A stretch of 28,823 bases of DNA from JALZKA01 sp963725035 (GTDB taxonomy: Bacteria > Actinomycetota > Thermoleophilia > Solirubrobacterales > 70-9). Where the stretch lies: assembly GCA_963725035.1 (NCBI GenBank), contig CAVRWX010000016.1, positions 1-28,823 of the forward strand, given 5' to 3'. Below are positions 6,951 through 14,638 of this stretch, piece by piece. Position 1 is the first letter of the stretch; the number at the start of each line of letters is the position of its first letter. The position numbers were made by a program, and so were the translations under genes. The notes beneath the pieces were generated by a model. That model was not told the DNA's origin, did no database searches, and worked only from the letters and a program-made list of their open reading frames with translations.

Positions 6951-9197
6951 ATGGCGGAGAACGACGGACTGCGAAAGCCTGTGAAGAGGCCCACGCCCTC
7001 GAACTGGGCGTCGCTCAAGCCGTTCGGCATCGGTGAGCAGCGCCCGAACAACTTCGCCGAGGTCTTCAGGGCGGCGTGGGAAAACCGCGACCAGGCTGCT
7101 TACGCGAAGCGGATCCTCTCCGACGGCGTTTGTGACGGATGCGCGCTCGGGACCAAGGGCCTTCACGACTGGACGCTCGACGGCATCCACCTCTGCAACA
7201 TCCGCCTGCGCCTGCTCCGCCTGAACACGATGGGCGCGCTCGACGCCTCGCTGCTCGCCGACGTCTCGGCGCTGCAGCGGATGCGCGGCGACGAGCTTCG
7301 CCGCCTGGGGCGAATCCCGCACCCGATGCTTCGGCGTGCAGGCGATCCCGGCTTCAAGCGGATCAAATGGGACGAGGCGCTCGACCTGGCCGCGGAGCGG
7401 ATCCGGGAGGCGGGGCCCGAGCGCACCGGCTTCTACCTGACGTCGCGGGGGATGCCGAACGAGTCGTACTACGCCGCGCAGAAGGCCGCGCGGGCGATCG
7501 GCACGAACTCGATCGACAACGCCGCGCGCGTCTGCCACTCGCCTTCGACGTTCGGCCTCAAGGAGGCGCTCGGCGTCGCCGCATCCACCTGCTCGTACTC
7601 GGACTGGATCGGGACCGACTTGATCGTCTTCATCGGCTCAAACGTCGCGAACAACCAGCCGGTAACGACCAAGTACCTCCACCAGGCGAAGAAGGCGGGC
7701 ACTCGCGTCGCAGTCCTCAACCCGCTTCGCGAGCCTGGGATGGAGCGCTACTGGGTCCCGTCGAAGGCCGAGTCGGCTCTCTTCGGGACCAAGATCGCGG
7801 ACGACTTCTTCGGCCTCAACATTGGCGGCGACGTCGCGTTTTTGACGGGAGTGCTCCGGCACCTGATCGAGCACGACTGGGTGGACGAGGAGTTCGTCGC
7901 CGCGCACACGGAGGGATTCGGTGAGCTTCGCGATGCGGTCCTGGACTCCGACTGGGATGAGCTCGCGCTGGCTGCCGGCGCAACCCGGGGGGAGATGCTC
8001 CGCCTCGCTCACCTCATCGGCAACTCAGAGCGCGGGATCCTCGTGTGGAGCATGGGGGTGACCCAGCACGCGGGCGGCGAGGACGGGGTGCGGGCGATCG
8101 TCAACCTGGCGCTCGCGCGGGGGTGGGTCGGCAAGCCGGGCTGCGGTCTGATGCCGATCCGCGGCCACTCGGGCGTCCAGGGCGGCGCCGAGATGGGTTG
8201 CTATTCGACCGCGCTTCCCGGCGGATTGCCAGTCAACGAGGACAACGCGCGCCGCTTCTCGGAGCTCTGGGGCTTCGACGTGCCTACCGAGCCGGGCCTG
8301 AAAGCGCCCGAGATGCTGGACGCCGCGCATCGCGGCGAGCTGGACGTCCTCTTCTCATCGGGCGGCAACTTCCTGGACGTGCTGCCCGATCCGGCGCGCG
8401 TTCGCAAGTCACTGGAGCGGACGCCGCTTCGAATCCACATGGACATCGTCGTCTCCAGCCAGATGCTCGCCGAGCCGGGCGAGGCCGTGCTCATCCTGCC
8501 CGCGGCGACGCGCTACGAGATCCCGGGCGGAGTGACCGAGACGTCGACCGAGCGGCGCGTGATCCTGAGCCCGGAGATCCCGGGGCCGCGCATCGCCGAG
8601 GCGCGGCCCGAGTGGCAGGTCTTGCTGGACCTCGCCGCTCGCGTGCGCCCGGAGCTTGCGGACGCGCTGCTTGTCGCCGGCACGCCCGAGCTCCGCGCGG
8701 AGATCGCCGAGGCGGTGCCGCTCTACGCGCCGATCGCGGACCTGCACGAGGGCGGCGACTCGTTCCAGTACGGCGGGCGCCATTACCCCGACGGCGCGAA
8801 CTTCCCGACCGAGGACGGGCGCGCGCACTTCTCCGTGGTCAGGCCACCCACGCCGGTCGCGGAGAACGGGGACGGTTCGCTGCTCCTCTCGACCCGCCGT
8901 GGCAAGCAGTTCAACTCGATGGTCCAGAAGTCGAAGGACGCGCTCACCGGCGCGACGCGCGAGGCGGTGATGATCTCCGCCGCCGACGCCGAGCGGCTCG
9001 GCGTTGCCGGTGGTCAGGAGGTGATGCTCCGCAGCGCCACGGGCGAGCTCCGCTGTCGCATCCACCTGGCGCCGATCGCACCCGGGAACGCCCAGGTGCA
9101 CTGGCCCGAGGGGAACGTGTTGATCGCCGACGAGGTCCGCTCGGCCGAAGCCGGTATCCCCGACTACAACACCCGCGTCACGATCGAGGCTGTCTGA
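6951..9197 (+). CDS. FdhF/YdeP-family molybdopterin oxidoreductase
   Basis: This is a 748-residue molybdopterin oxidoreductase of the FdhF/YdeP type. CDGC (Cys61, Cys64) and Cys82 form a reduced N-terminal cysteine cluster. AARVCHSPS places Cys195-His196 where E. coli formate dehydrogenase H has SeCys140-His141, so a Cys-ligated Mo is expected. Other family segments are DLIVFIGSNVANNQPVT, GCGLMPIRGHSGVQGG, LFSSGGNFLDVLPD and a C-terminal molybdopterin dinucleotide-binding domain (LLLSTRRGKQFNSMV, HWPEGNVL). The physiological substrate of this family is not settled; formate is one possibility, and YdeP is linked to acid resistance. The start is ATG 6951. FdhD is encoded divergently next door. 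The 3' end overlaps mobA tail-to-tail by 20 bp. Confidence 0.92.
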   Translation: MAENDGLRKPVKRPTPSNWASLKPFGIGEQRPNNFAEVFRAAWENRDQAAYAKRILSDGVCDGCALGTKGLHDWTLDGIHLCNIRLRLLRLNTMGALDASLLADVSALQRMRGDELRRLGRIPHPMLRRAGDPGFKRIKWDEALDLAAERIREAGPERTGFYLTSRGMPNESYYAAQKAARAIGTNSIDNAARVCHSPSTFGLKEALGVAASTCSYSDWIGTDLIVFIGSNVANNQPVTTKYLHQAKKAGTRVAVLNPLREPGMERYWVPSKAESALFGTKIADDFFGLNIGGDVAFLTGVLRHLIEHDWVDEEFVAAHTEGFGELRDAVLDSDWDELALAAGATRGEMLRLAHLIGNSERGILVWSMGVTQHAGGEDGVRAIVNLALARGWVGKPGCGLMPIRGHSGVQGGAEMGCYSTALPGGLPVNEDNARRFSELWGFDVPTEPGLKAPEMLDAAHRGELDVLFSSGGNFLDVLPDPARVRKSLERTPLRIHMDIVVSSQMLAEPGEAVLILPAATRYEIPGGVTETSTERRVILSPEIPGPRIAEARPEWQVLLDLAARVRPELADALLVAGTPELRAEIAEAVPLYAPIADLHEGGDSFQYGGRHYPDGANFPTEDGRAHFSVVRPPTPVAENGDGSLLLSTRRGKQFNSMVQKSKDALTGATREAVMISAADAERLGVAGGQEVMLRSATGELRCRIHLAPIAPGNAQVHWPEGNVLIADEVRSAEAGIPDYNTRVTIEAV

Positions 9198-9759
9198 GGA
9201 GGTCCTCGGCGCGCGCGAGGTCGTCCAGCGTGTTCACGTTGAACGTCTCGCGCTCTATGGCATCGATCCATTCGGGGTTGAGGTCTTCGAGAGCCGCGGT
9301 GGCGGAGGCGCCGGCCGCCATGGCCGACTCCAGATGTTCCAGGCTCTCGCAGCTGTAGAAGGCGATCAGCGGGTGAATGCGGCCGCCCGATCGGACCGTG
9401 GTCGTGCTGGTTGCGCTCGCCAGGATCCGCAGGAGCATCGGCGAGACGAACGGGACGTCGCAGGGGAGGACCAGAGCTCCGCGGGCTCCGGCGTGCCGGA
9501 GCGCGGCGACGACGCCCGCGAGGGGGTGGCGAGGCTCATCCGGTTCGGTGACGACCTCGACTTCCTGCTCGGGTAGGTCGGAGCCCTGCTTCGCGAACAC
9601 GACGGGAGTGATGCCGGCTTGAGCGAGGGCCTCGATCGGGTAGGTGATCAACGGCCGGCCCGCCAGCTGCGCCGTCGCCTTGGCCCCGCCGAGCCGCGTC
9701 GCGGCGCCGCCGGCAAGAACGGCACCCAGGGGGAGCGGGCGTTGGGGAGGTTCCGACAC
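9178..9759 (-). CDS. mobA: MobA-like molybdenum cofactor guanylyltransferase
   Basis: This is a nucleotidyltransferase that adds GMP (or CMP, in the MocA branch) to Mo-molybdopterin to make the dinucleotide cofactor needed by the two nearby oxidoreductases. The 193-residue protein has the N-terminal nucleotide loop LAGGAATRLGGAKA, where the usual DKA is GAKA. It also has AGRPLITYPIEAL and the metal-binding PCDVPFV motif. The C-terminal NVNTLDDLARAEDLL segment is typical of MobA. The start is GTG 9759; an open upstream extension is compositionally unlike the family and overlaps moeA. It is divergent from moeA (37-bp gap) and convergent with the FdhF/YdeP-type gene. MGD synthesis is the favoured role because bis-MGD enzymes are adjacent. 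Confidence 0.9.
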   Translation of the reverse strand: MSEPPQRPLPLGAVLAGGAATRLGGAKATAQLAGRPLITYPIEALAQAGITPVVFAKQGSDLPEQEVEVVTEPDEPRHPLAGVVAALRHAGARGALVLPCDVPFVSPMLLRILASATSTTTVRSGGRIHPLIAFYSCESLEHLESAMAAGASATAALEDLNPEWIDAIERETFNVNTLDDLARAEDLLRQPRS

Positions 9760-9796
9760 GCCGCGAGTCTCGCAGGCGCAGGTACGCTCGCGGCTC

Positions 9797-11029
9797 GTGG
9801 CCGACTTGCTTCCAGTTGCCGATGCTCGGGCCGCCGTGCTGGCCGAGGTCGAAGGGCCGCTCCCCGCCGAGCGGGTGCCGCTCGATGAAGGGCTGGGGCG
9901 AGTGTTGGCCGTCAGTGCGGTCTCGTCCGAGGATGTCCCCGGATGGGACAACTCGGCGATGGACGGCTATGCGGTCCGGGCCGGCGATACGACCGGCGCA
10001 AGCGCCGATGCGCCCAGGACGCTTCGGCTCGCCGGCGAGTCTCGCGCGGGAACCCCAGCCGATGCGACCCTCGGCGCCGGTGAGGCCTTCGGCGTCTCCA
10101 CGGGCGCGGTGGTGCCGGACGGGGCTGACGCAGTCGTGCGGGTCGAGGACACGACCGCTTCGGACGGAGAGGTTTCGATCAGCGTCGAGGTCGAGCCGGG
10201 CCGCGACATCCGGCGCGCCGGCGAGGACATCCGCTCCGGTGACGAGGTCCTTGGCGCAGGTTCGGTCCTGGGGTCGGCGGAAATCGGCGTTCTGGCGTCG
10301 ATCGGGATCGCCGCGCCGGAGTGCGCGCGGCGCCCCACCCTGGCAATCGTGGCAACGGGCGATGAGCTCTTGGCCCCGTCAGAGCCGATGCGCGCCGGCG
10401 GAGTCCGCAACTCGAACGCATTCACCTTGCCGGCACTCGCACGGCTCGCGGGGGCCGAGGTTGTGAGCGTCGAGCGCTGCCCGGATGACCCGGAGGCAAC
10501 GCGGGACGCAGCCGCGCGGGCGACGCAGTCCGACGTCGCGGTCTTCTGCGGCGGCGTGTCGGTTGGCGACCATGACCACGTCAAGGAGGCGTTCGCCGCG
10601 GCGGGCGCGGAGGAGCGCTTCTGGGGCGTTGCGCTCCGGCCCGGCAAGCCGACCTGGTTCGGAACGCACGAAGGCGGCCTCGCGTTTGGGCTTCCCGGCA
10701 ATCCGGTCTCGGCCGTCGTGACCTTCATCCTGTTCGTGCGGCCCGCGCTTCGTGCGCTCCAGGGCGCTTCGTCCGATCTCGACACAGTCGAGGCCATGCT
10801 CGCCGGCGACGTGCCGCGCATGGAGCGCCGCGACCAGGCGGTGCGCTGCGGTCTCTCAGCCACCGACGAGGGCTGGCTCGCAACGCCGACCGGCCCGCAG
10901 GGCTCCCACGTCCTCACCTCGATGCTGGGGGCCGACGCTCTAACCGTGGTCGAAGCAGGAACGGAACCGGCGCCCGCGGGGAGCAAGGTCCGGGCCGAGC
11001 TCTTGCGCGTACCCTCAGGTATTGAATGA
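9797..11029 (+). CDS. moeA: MoeA, molybdopterin molybdenumtransferase
   Basis: MoeA inserts molybdate into adenylylated molybdopterin, the last step of Mo-molybdopterin synthesis. The 410-residue product shows PGWDNSAMDGYAVRAG near the N-terminus and GVSTGAVVPDGADAVV. The MoCF-biosynthesis domain has ATGDELL, FCGGVSVGDHDHVKEAF, ALRPGKPTWFG and FGLPGNPVSA, followed by a C-terminal domain. Length and domain order are normal for MoeA. The start is GTG 9797 because the Moco domain begins right after it. A TACGCT box at 9783-9788, 8 nt upstream, could be a -10 element for a nearly leaderless transcript, but no -35 is evident. It begins the moeA, moaD-E, moaC, mogA run. Confidence 0.95.
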   Translation: MADLLPVADARAAVLAEVEGPLPAERVPLDEGLGRVLAVSAVSSEDVPGWDNSAMDGYAVRAGDTTGASADAPRTLRLAGESRAGTPADATLGAGEAFGVSTGAVVPDGADAVVRVEDTTASDGEVSISVEVEPGRDIRRAGEDIRSGDEVLGAGSVLGSAEIGVLASIGIAAPECARRPTLAIVATGDELLAPSEPMRAGGVRNSNAFTLPALARLAGAEVVSVERCPDDPEATRDAAARATQSDVAVFCGGVSVGDHDHVKEAFAAAGAEERFWGVALRPGKPTWFGTHEGGLAFGLPGNPVSAVVTFILFVRPALRALQGASSDLDTVEAMLAGDVPRMERRDQAVRCGLSATDEGWLATPTGPQGSHVLTSMLGADALTVVEAGTEPAPAGSKVRAELLRVPSGIE

Positions 11030-11052
11030 GCAGCCTTAGCTGCGAAAGCAGC
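11030..11052 (+). promoter_or_regulatory. Two mutually exclusive hairpins between moeA and moaD-E
   Basis: GCAGC (11030-11034), GCTGC (11039-11043) and GCAGC (11048-11052) lie in a row. The central GCTGC can pair either upstream across a CTTA loop or downstream across a GAAA tetraloop. The 42-bp moeA to moaD-E spacer therefore holds a small two-state structure. No Moco-riboswitch-sized element is present. An 8-bp palindrome TACCGGTA follows at 11055-11062, and there is no clear ribosome site before GTG 11072. Confidence 0.4.
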
Positions 11053-11071
11053 ATGTACCGGTAGTTGTGTC

Positions 11072-11728
11072 GTGAGGGTTACCGTTCGCCTCTTCGCGAT
11101 GCTCCGCGAGCGCGCCGGCTCGGATTCGGTCGAGATTGAGTTGGCCGAGAGCGCAACCGTTGCCGACGCGATCGCCGCGCTCGGGCGTGATCCGCAGGTC
11201 GGCGACCTGGCGGCCAGGCTGCCGCTTCGCATCGCGGTCAATCGCGAGTACGCCGAGCCCGACGCGGCCATCGAGCCCGGCGACGAGCTCGCCGCGATCC
11301 CGCCCGTGTCAGGCGGAGACGGCCGGGTTCGCGGCGCGCGCGTGACTAGCGAGCCGCTCGATCAGGCGGCCGTCACAGCCCTAGTCGGTGATCCGGGCGC
11401 CGGCGCGGTCGTCACGTTCCAGGGCACCACGCGCGACGTCGACAAGCTCGCATACGACGCATACGCCGAGATGGCCGAACCGCGGATCGCACAGATCCTC
11501 GGCGAGTGCGCCGAGGCACACGATCTGAAGGCAATCGCGGCCGAGCACCGGATCGGCGACGTCCCCCTGGGTGAGCCCAGCGTCGTCGTCGCGGTTTCAG
11601 CCGCGCACCGCGGCGAGGCTTTCGCGGGAGCGCGCGAGGCAATCGACCGCATCAAGGCCGAGGCCCCGATCTGGAAAAAGGAAGTAGAGGGCGAGTCGGA
11701 GTCCTGGGTGGAGGGGACGGTGCCATGA
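11072..11728 (+). CDS. Fused molybdopterin synthase, MoaD-MoaE (MoaX-like)
   Basis: This 218-residue protein joins both subunits of molybdopterin synthase, which converts cyclic pyranopterin monophosphate to molybdopterin. Residues 1-82 are MoaD: VRLFAMLRERAGSD at the start and IPPVSGG at the end, with Gly81-Gly82 as the sulfur-carrying C-terminus of free MoaD. Residues from about 91 are MoaE: AVVTFQGTTRDVD, YAEMAEPRIAQI, RIGDVPLGEPSVVVAVSAAHR and IKAEAPIWKKE. Lys195 and Lys202 fall where E. coli MoaE has Lys119 and Lys126. Mycobacterial MoaX has the same layout and needs cleavage after the internal Gly-Gly to become active, so processing is expected here too. The start is GTG 11072. The stop overlaps the moaC ATG. 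Confidence 0.93.
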   Translation: MRVTVRLFAMLRERAGSDSVEIELAESATVADAIAALGRDPQVGDLAARLPLRIAVNREYAEPDAAIEPGDELAAIPPVSGGDGRVRGARVTSEPLDQAAVTALVGDPGAGAVVTFQGTTRDVDKLAYDAYAEMAEPRIAQILGECAEAHDLKAIAAEHRIGDVPLGEPSVVVAVSAAHRGEAFAGAREAIDRIKAEAPIWKKEVEGESESWVEGTVP

Positions 11729-12225
11729 GCGACGAGTCCAAGCTCACGCATCTCGACGACGAGGGATCGGCGCGGATGGTCGATGTGGGCGCCAAGAAGG
11801 AGACGGAGCGGACCGCGGTCGCCGAGTCTCGCGTAGCCATGAGCCCTGAGACGGCAAGGGCGGTCGCGCGCGGCGACGCCCCCAAGGGTGACGTCATCGC
11901 GACGGCGCGCCTGGCCGGCATCCAGGCCGCGAAGCGCACGTTCGAGCTGATCCCGCTGGCCCACCCGCTCTCCCTCAACTACGTGGATGTCTCGGTGCAC
12001 GTCGACGTCGACGCGGGCTACGTGACGCTCACAGCCGAGGCCCGGACAGTGGGGCGGACCGGCGTCGAACTGGAGGCGATGACCGCGTGCTCGATCGCGG
12101 CGCTCACCGTCTACGACATGGTCAAGGGGATCGAGAAGGGCGTGGAGATCGACTGCGTGCGGCTTATATCCAAGGCGGGGGGACGAAGCGGCGATTGGGT
12201 GCGGGGCACCCCCGTTGATGAGTGA
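11725..12225 (+). CDS. moaC: MoaC, cyclic pyranopterin monophosphate synthase
   Basis: MoaC converts the MoaA product (3',8-cyclo-GTP) to cyclic pyranopterin monophosphate. The 166-residue protein carries the full family signature: RMVDVGAKKETERTAVA near the N-terminus, LAGIQAAKRTFELIPLAHPL with the active-site His, VELEAMTACSIAALTVYDMVKGIEKG with the conserved Lys, and SKAGGRSGDW at the C-terminus. ATG 11725 overlaps the preceding TGA (ATGA), and a GGAGGGG ribosome site is 8-9 nt upstream. Its partner moaA is not in this window. Confidence 0.97.
   Translation: MSDESKLTHLDDEGSARMVDVGAKKETERTAVAESRVAMSPETARAVARGDAPKGDVIATARLAGIQAAKRTFELIPLAHPLSLNYVDVSVHVDVDAGYVTLTAEARTVGRTGVELEAMTACSIAALTVYDMVKGIEKGVEIDCVRLISKAGGRSGDWVRGTPVDE
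12197..12211 (+). promoter_or_regulatory. Hairpin just upstream of the mogA start
   Basis: GGGTGC and GCACCC arms form a perfect 6-bp stem with a GGG loop. It lies in the last codons of moaC and ends 6 nt before mogA ATG 12218. The only G-rich candidate ribosome site is within this structure, so ribosomes finishing moaC would open it. That would be a simple basis for translational coupling. Confidence 0.35.
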
Positions 12226-12703
12226 GATGCCGTTCCGCGCCGCGGTCCTGGCAATCTCGACCTCGAAGTCGGCGGGCGTAGGGGCGGACGAAAGCGGGCC
12301 GAAGCTGGGCGCCCTGCTGGAGGAAGCGGGCTGCGAGCTCGTCGCCGTCGAGCTCATCCCCGACGATCGCGAGCTGATCGCCGGCCGCCTTCGCTTCTAT
12401 GCCGACGAGGAGGCCTGTGACCTGATCGCGACGACCGGCGGTACGGGTCTCTCGCCGGACGACGTGACGCCGGAGGCGACCCGCGACGTCATCGACCGCG
12501 AGGCGCCGGGCATCGCAGAGGCCATGCGCCTCGCCTCACGCGAGCACGTGCCGAAGCACTGGATGCTCTCGCGCGGCGTGTCCGGCAGCCGCGGACGGAC
12601 CCTGATCCTGAACTTCCCCGGCAACCCGAACGCGATCGAGCAGGCGGGTGCGGCGATCACTCCCTCCCTGGGACATGCACTCGGTTTGCTACGCCGGCAA
12701 TGA
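12218..12703 (+). CDS. MogA/MoaB-family molybdopterin adenylyltransferase
   Basis: This family adenylylates molybdopterin to prepare it for Mo insertion by MoeA. The 161-residue MoCF-biosynthesis domain protein has RAAVLAISTSKSAG at the N-terminus, DLIATTGGTGLSPDDVTPEATRDVI (the pterin and nucleotide loop) and LILNFPGNPNAIEQ. The order and length fit MogA/MoaB, and which of the two names applies cannot be decided from sequence. ATG 12218 overlaps the end of moaC by 8 nt; a TTG immediately upstream is an alternative. The 3' end overlaps the convergent membrane-protein gene by 47 bp. Confidence 0.92.
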   Translation: MSEMPFRAAVLAISTSKSAGVGADESGPKLGALLEEAGCELVAVELIPDDRELIAGRLRFYADEEACDLIATTGGTGLSPDDVTPEATRDVIDREAPGIAEAMRLASREHVPKHWMLSRGVSGSRGRTLILNFPGNPNAIEQAGAAITPSLGHALGLLRRQ

Positions 12704-13487
12704 GCGCGACCAAAGCGCCCGCGCCTGCCATGACGAGGCCGAGCGTCTCCAAACCGCCGAACACCGCGTTCCAGATCGCGCGCGCGGCTTCCTGGGCAGC
12801 ATCGTCGTCGGGCTGGCGCGCTGCGATCTCGCGGCCGAAGATGTAGCCGGCGAAGACCGCGACGCCGGACAGGGCGACGCCCATTGCGGCGCCGAAGATC
12901 GCGGTGCGGCGGTCGTTCGCCACGGCGACGCCGCCGATCATTAGGAGGCCGCCCAGGATGGGCAGCACCAACGAAAGTGGGCTCAGATCATCCGCCTTGC
13001 GTGCGACATCGACGAACGTTCCGGTCGAGCCCGTGTTGGCTATCGCCAGGTCGACGTCGCGCTGGATCTGCCGTGCGAGCTGAGGAGCCGTTTCGTCGAG
13101 CGCGTCCGCGATCGGGCCTCCCACGTTCTCGACCTTCACGCTCACGTCTTCCTCCAGGTTGCCGAGTGCCGCCTCATTGGCGAGGACGAGGGCCTCCGTA
13201 GCCGCTGCGCGGAACGCCGGGTCCTGTGTGATCTCGGCGATGTTCTTGTTCACCGCCTTCTGCGTCTTCGAGCGGTCGAGCCCGGTTTTCTCGAGCTCGT
13301 TCACGATCACGTCGGCGATCTCCTTCTGGGCACCTTCGTCGTCGAGAACCGCGACCGCGCGCTCGGCGAACCGTTCGGGGTCGAGCAGGTTCCGGTCGGC
13401 GTAGCGCACGAGGATGCCGCCGACAAGAGCGATTCCCCCCAGCACGATCAGGAGGATCGACGCGATCTGGCGCATCGCCGGGCTCAT
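12657..13487 (-). CDS. Membrane protein of unknown function
   Basis: This is a 276-residue protein. An N-terminal hydrophobic helix (about residues 7-28, LLIVLGGIALVGGILV) is followed by an extracytoplasmic mostly helical region of about 140 residues rich in Asp, Glu, Ala and Val. Three further hydrophobic segments follow (about 168-188, 195-216 and 240-266). The topology resembles actinobacterial membrane proteins in which a soluble domain sits between one N-terminal and several C-terminal helices. No functional motif was recognised. ATG 13487 overlaps the stop of the phosphoesterase gene (ATGA), so the two are translationally coupled and may act together. The 3' end overlaps the mogA-type gene by 47 bp. 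Confidence 0.8.
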   Translation of the reverse strand: MSPAMRQIASILLIVLGGIALVGGILVRYADRNLLDPERFAERAVAVLDDEGAQKEIADVIVNELEKTGLDRSKTQKAVNKNIAEITQDPAFRAAATEALVLANEAALGNLEEDVSVKVENVGGPIADALDETAPQLARQIQRDVDLAIANTGSTGTFVDVARKADDLSPLSLVLPILGGLLMIGGVAVANDRRTAIFGAAMGVALSGVAVFAGYIFGREIAARQPDDDAAQEAARAIWNAVFGGLETLGLVMAGAGALVALIAGVANRVHVPGRE

Positions 13488-14602
13488 CCCTCGAGATCCT
13501 CACGGGTCCAGTCGTCCAGCAGGTGGACGAGCTCGGGGTCGCCATCGTCCTCGATCATCGCGATCGTCCCCGGCCAGTAAGCGCTGCCCTTCGACGACGA
13601 GCGCAAGAGGCTTGGGCTGTGGACCCAGCTGCCGGTGTTGAGAAGGGTCGCGCCGTTGTCGGTCATCCAGGCATCTTCCTTTGGAAGCGGCCCGCGCCGG
13701 TGCGTGTGGCCGAAGAGGACCCATTTCGCGTCGATGCGAAGGCGCTCGACAACCTCGCTCATCGCGTCGATTCCGGCGCGCGTGATCGCGTTGGGTGAAA
13801 GGTCGGCGCGCACCGGCCCCAGTCCCAGGCGGTTCGCGACGCCTACCGCGCCGGGGAGCGCGACGGAGCCGAGGAGCCACCCGCGCAGCTTGGCCGAGCG
13901 GCCCCCGCCTCCGGTCAAGGAATCCCAGATCCGCTTGGTCGGGGTGCCGCCCGGGTGGTTCGTGCTTGCGCCCGCTTGGGCGAGTGCGTAGAGGAAGGCG
14001 TAGACGGGCGCGGTCACCCGCTCGTACTCCTCCGGCTCGTCCGAGGACTCCACGTCCGGAGGGGCGAGCGGGTCGTCCCCCGTTGGCGCCAGCCCGAGCG
14101 TTCGCTCGACGAGCGCCAGCCCCAGCCGCTCGAAGGTGGGGATGGTGAGGTGGCGATCGAGGTAGTGGCCGTGCGTCGCGTAGACGTCCTTGCGAAGCCA
14201 CACGCCCGGGTAGTTGATCTTGAGCTTCGCCTCGGGCATCGCCGCGCGGAGCTCGGTTGCGGGCCAGAGGTCCAGCCGGGCCTTCTCGACGAGGCGGAGC
14301 GGGCGAGCTCCCCGGAGCGCACGCGCCTCGAGCCAGCTCGAGATCAGGCGGTAGTCGTGGTTGCCCGGCACCACGATGACCTCTCCGGCGCTCAGCGCCG
14401 CGAGCTTTGCGAGCGTCGGCTTGGCGACATCCATCACCTCGGTGAAGGGTCTATCGCGGAATTCGAGGACGTCGCCGAGCAGCACCAGGCGATCGACGCC
14501 CTCGACCGCGTCGGCAAGGGCGTCGAACGCCTCGGGGCGCGAGAGAAGGTCGGCTTCAGAGGCCGCGCCGAGGTGGAGGTCAGAGACGATCGCAGTCCGC
14601 AT
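13484..14602 (-). CDS. Calcineurin-like metallophosphoesterase
   Basis: This is a 372-residue dinuclear-metal phosphoesterase. The family motifs are present in order: DLH (Asp8, His10), LLGDVLEF (Asp44), PGNHDY (Asn81, His82), THGHY and FGHTHRRG. Active-site layout and length resemble UDP-2,3-diacylglucosamine pyrophosphatase-like and other broad phosphoesterases. The substrate cannot be predicted. A central insertion with a hydrophobic stretch (VYAFLYALAQAG, then LLGSVALPGAVGVA) may contact the membrane. The start is ATG 14602, just before RTAIVSDLHLG. The frame stays open far upstream, but that part is antisense to the aldehyde dehydrogenase. It is divergent from the ALDH-GMC fusion (36-bp gap) and coupled to the membrane-protein gene downstream. 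Confidence 0.9.
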   Translation of the reverse strand: MRTAIVSDLHLGAASEADLLSRPEAFDALADAVEGVDRLVLLGDVLEFRDRPFTEVMDVAKPTLAKLAALSAGEVIVVPGNHDYRLISSWLEARALRGARPLRLVEKARLDLWPATELRAAMPEAKLKINYPGVWLRKDVYATHGHYLDRHLTIPTFERLGLALVERTLGLAPTGDDPLAPPDVESSDEPEEYERVTAPVYAFLYALAQAGASTNHPGGTPTKRIWDSLTGGGGRSAKLRGWLLGSVALPGAVGVANRLGLGPVRADLSPNAITRAGIDAMSEVVERLRIDAKWVLFGHTHRRGPLPKEDAWMTDNGATLLNTGSWVHSPSLLRSSSKGSAYWPGTIAMIEDDGDPELVHLLDDWTREDLEG

Positions 14603-14638
14603 GCGGCGCCAATCCTTCCAGTTGTAGAGTCCGGGCCG

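Noticed and set aside
8045..9358. A 437-codon plus-strand open frame inside the FdhF/YdeP-type gene
   Set aside because: It overlaps an intact, motif-complete enzyme in another frame and is Arg-rich with no recognisable fold.
11030..11071. Moco riboswitch before moaD-E
   Set aside because: The gap is 42 bp, far below the size of a Moco riboswitch, and has none of its extended helices. Only small hairpins are present.
9967..11271. A 434-codon minus-strand open frame antisense to moeA
   Set aside because: Ser/Ala/Thr/Pro-rich shadow of moeA, whose own motifs are complete.
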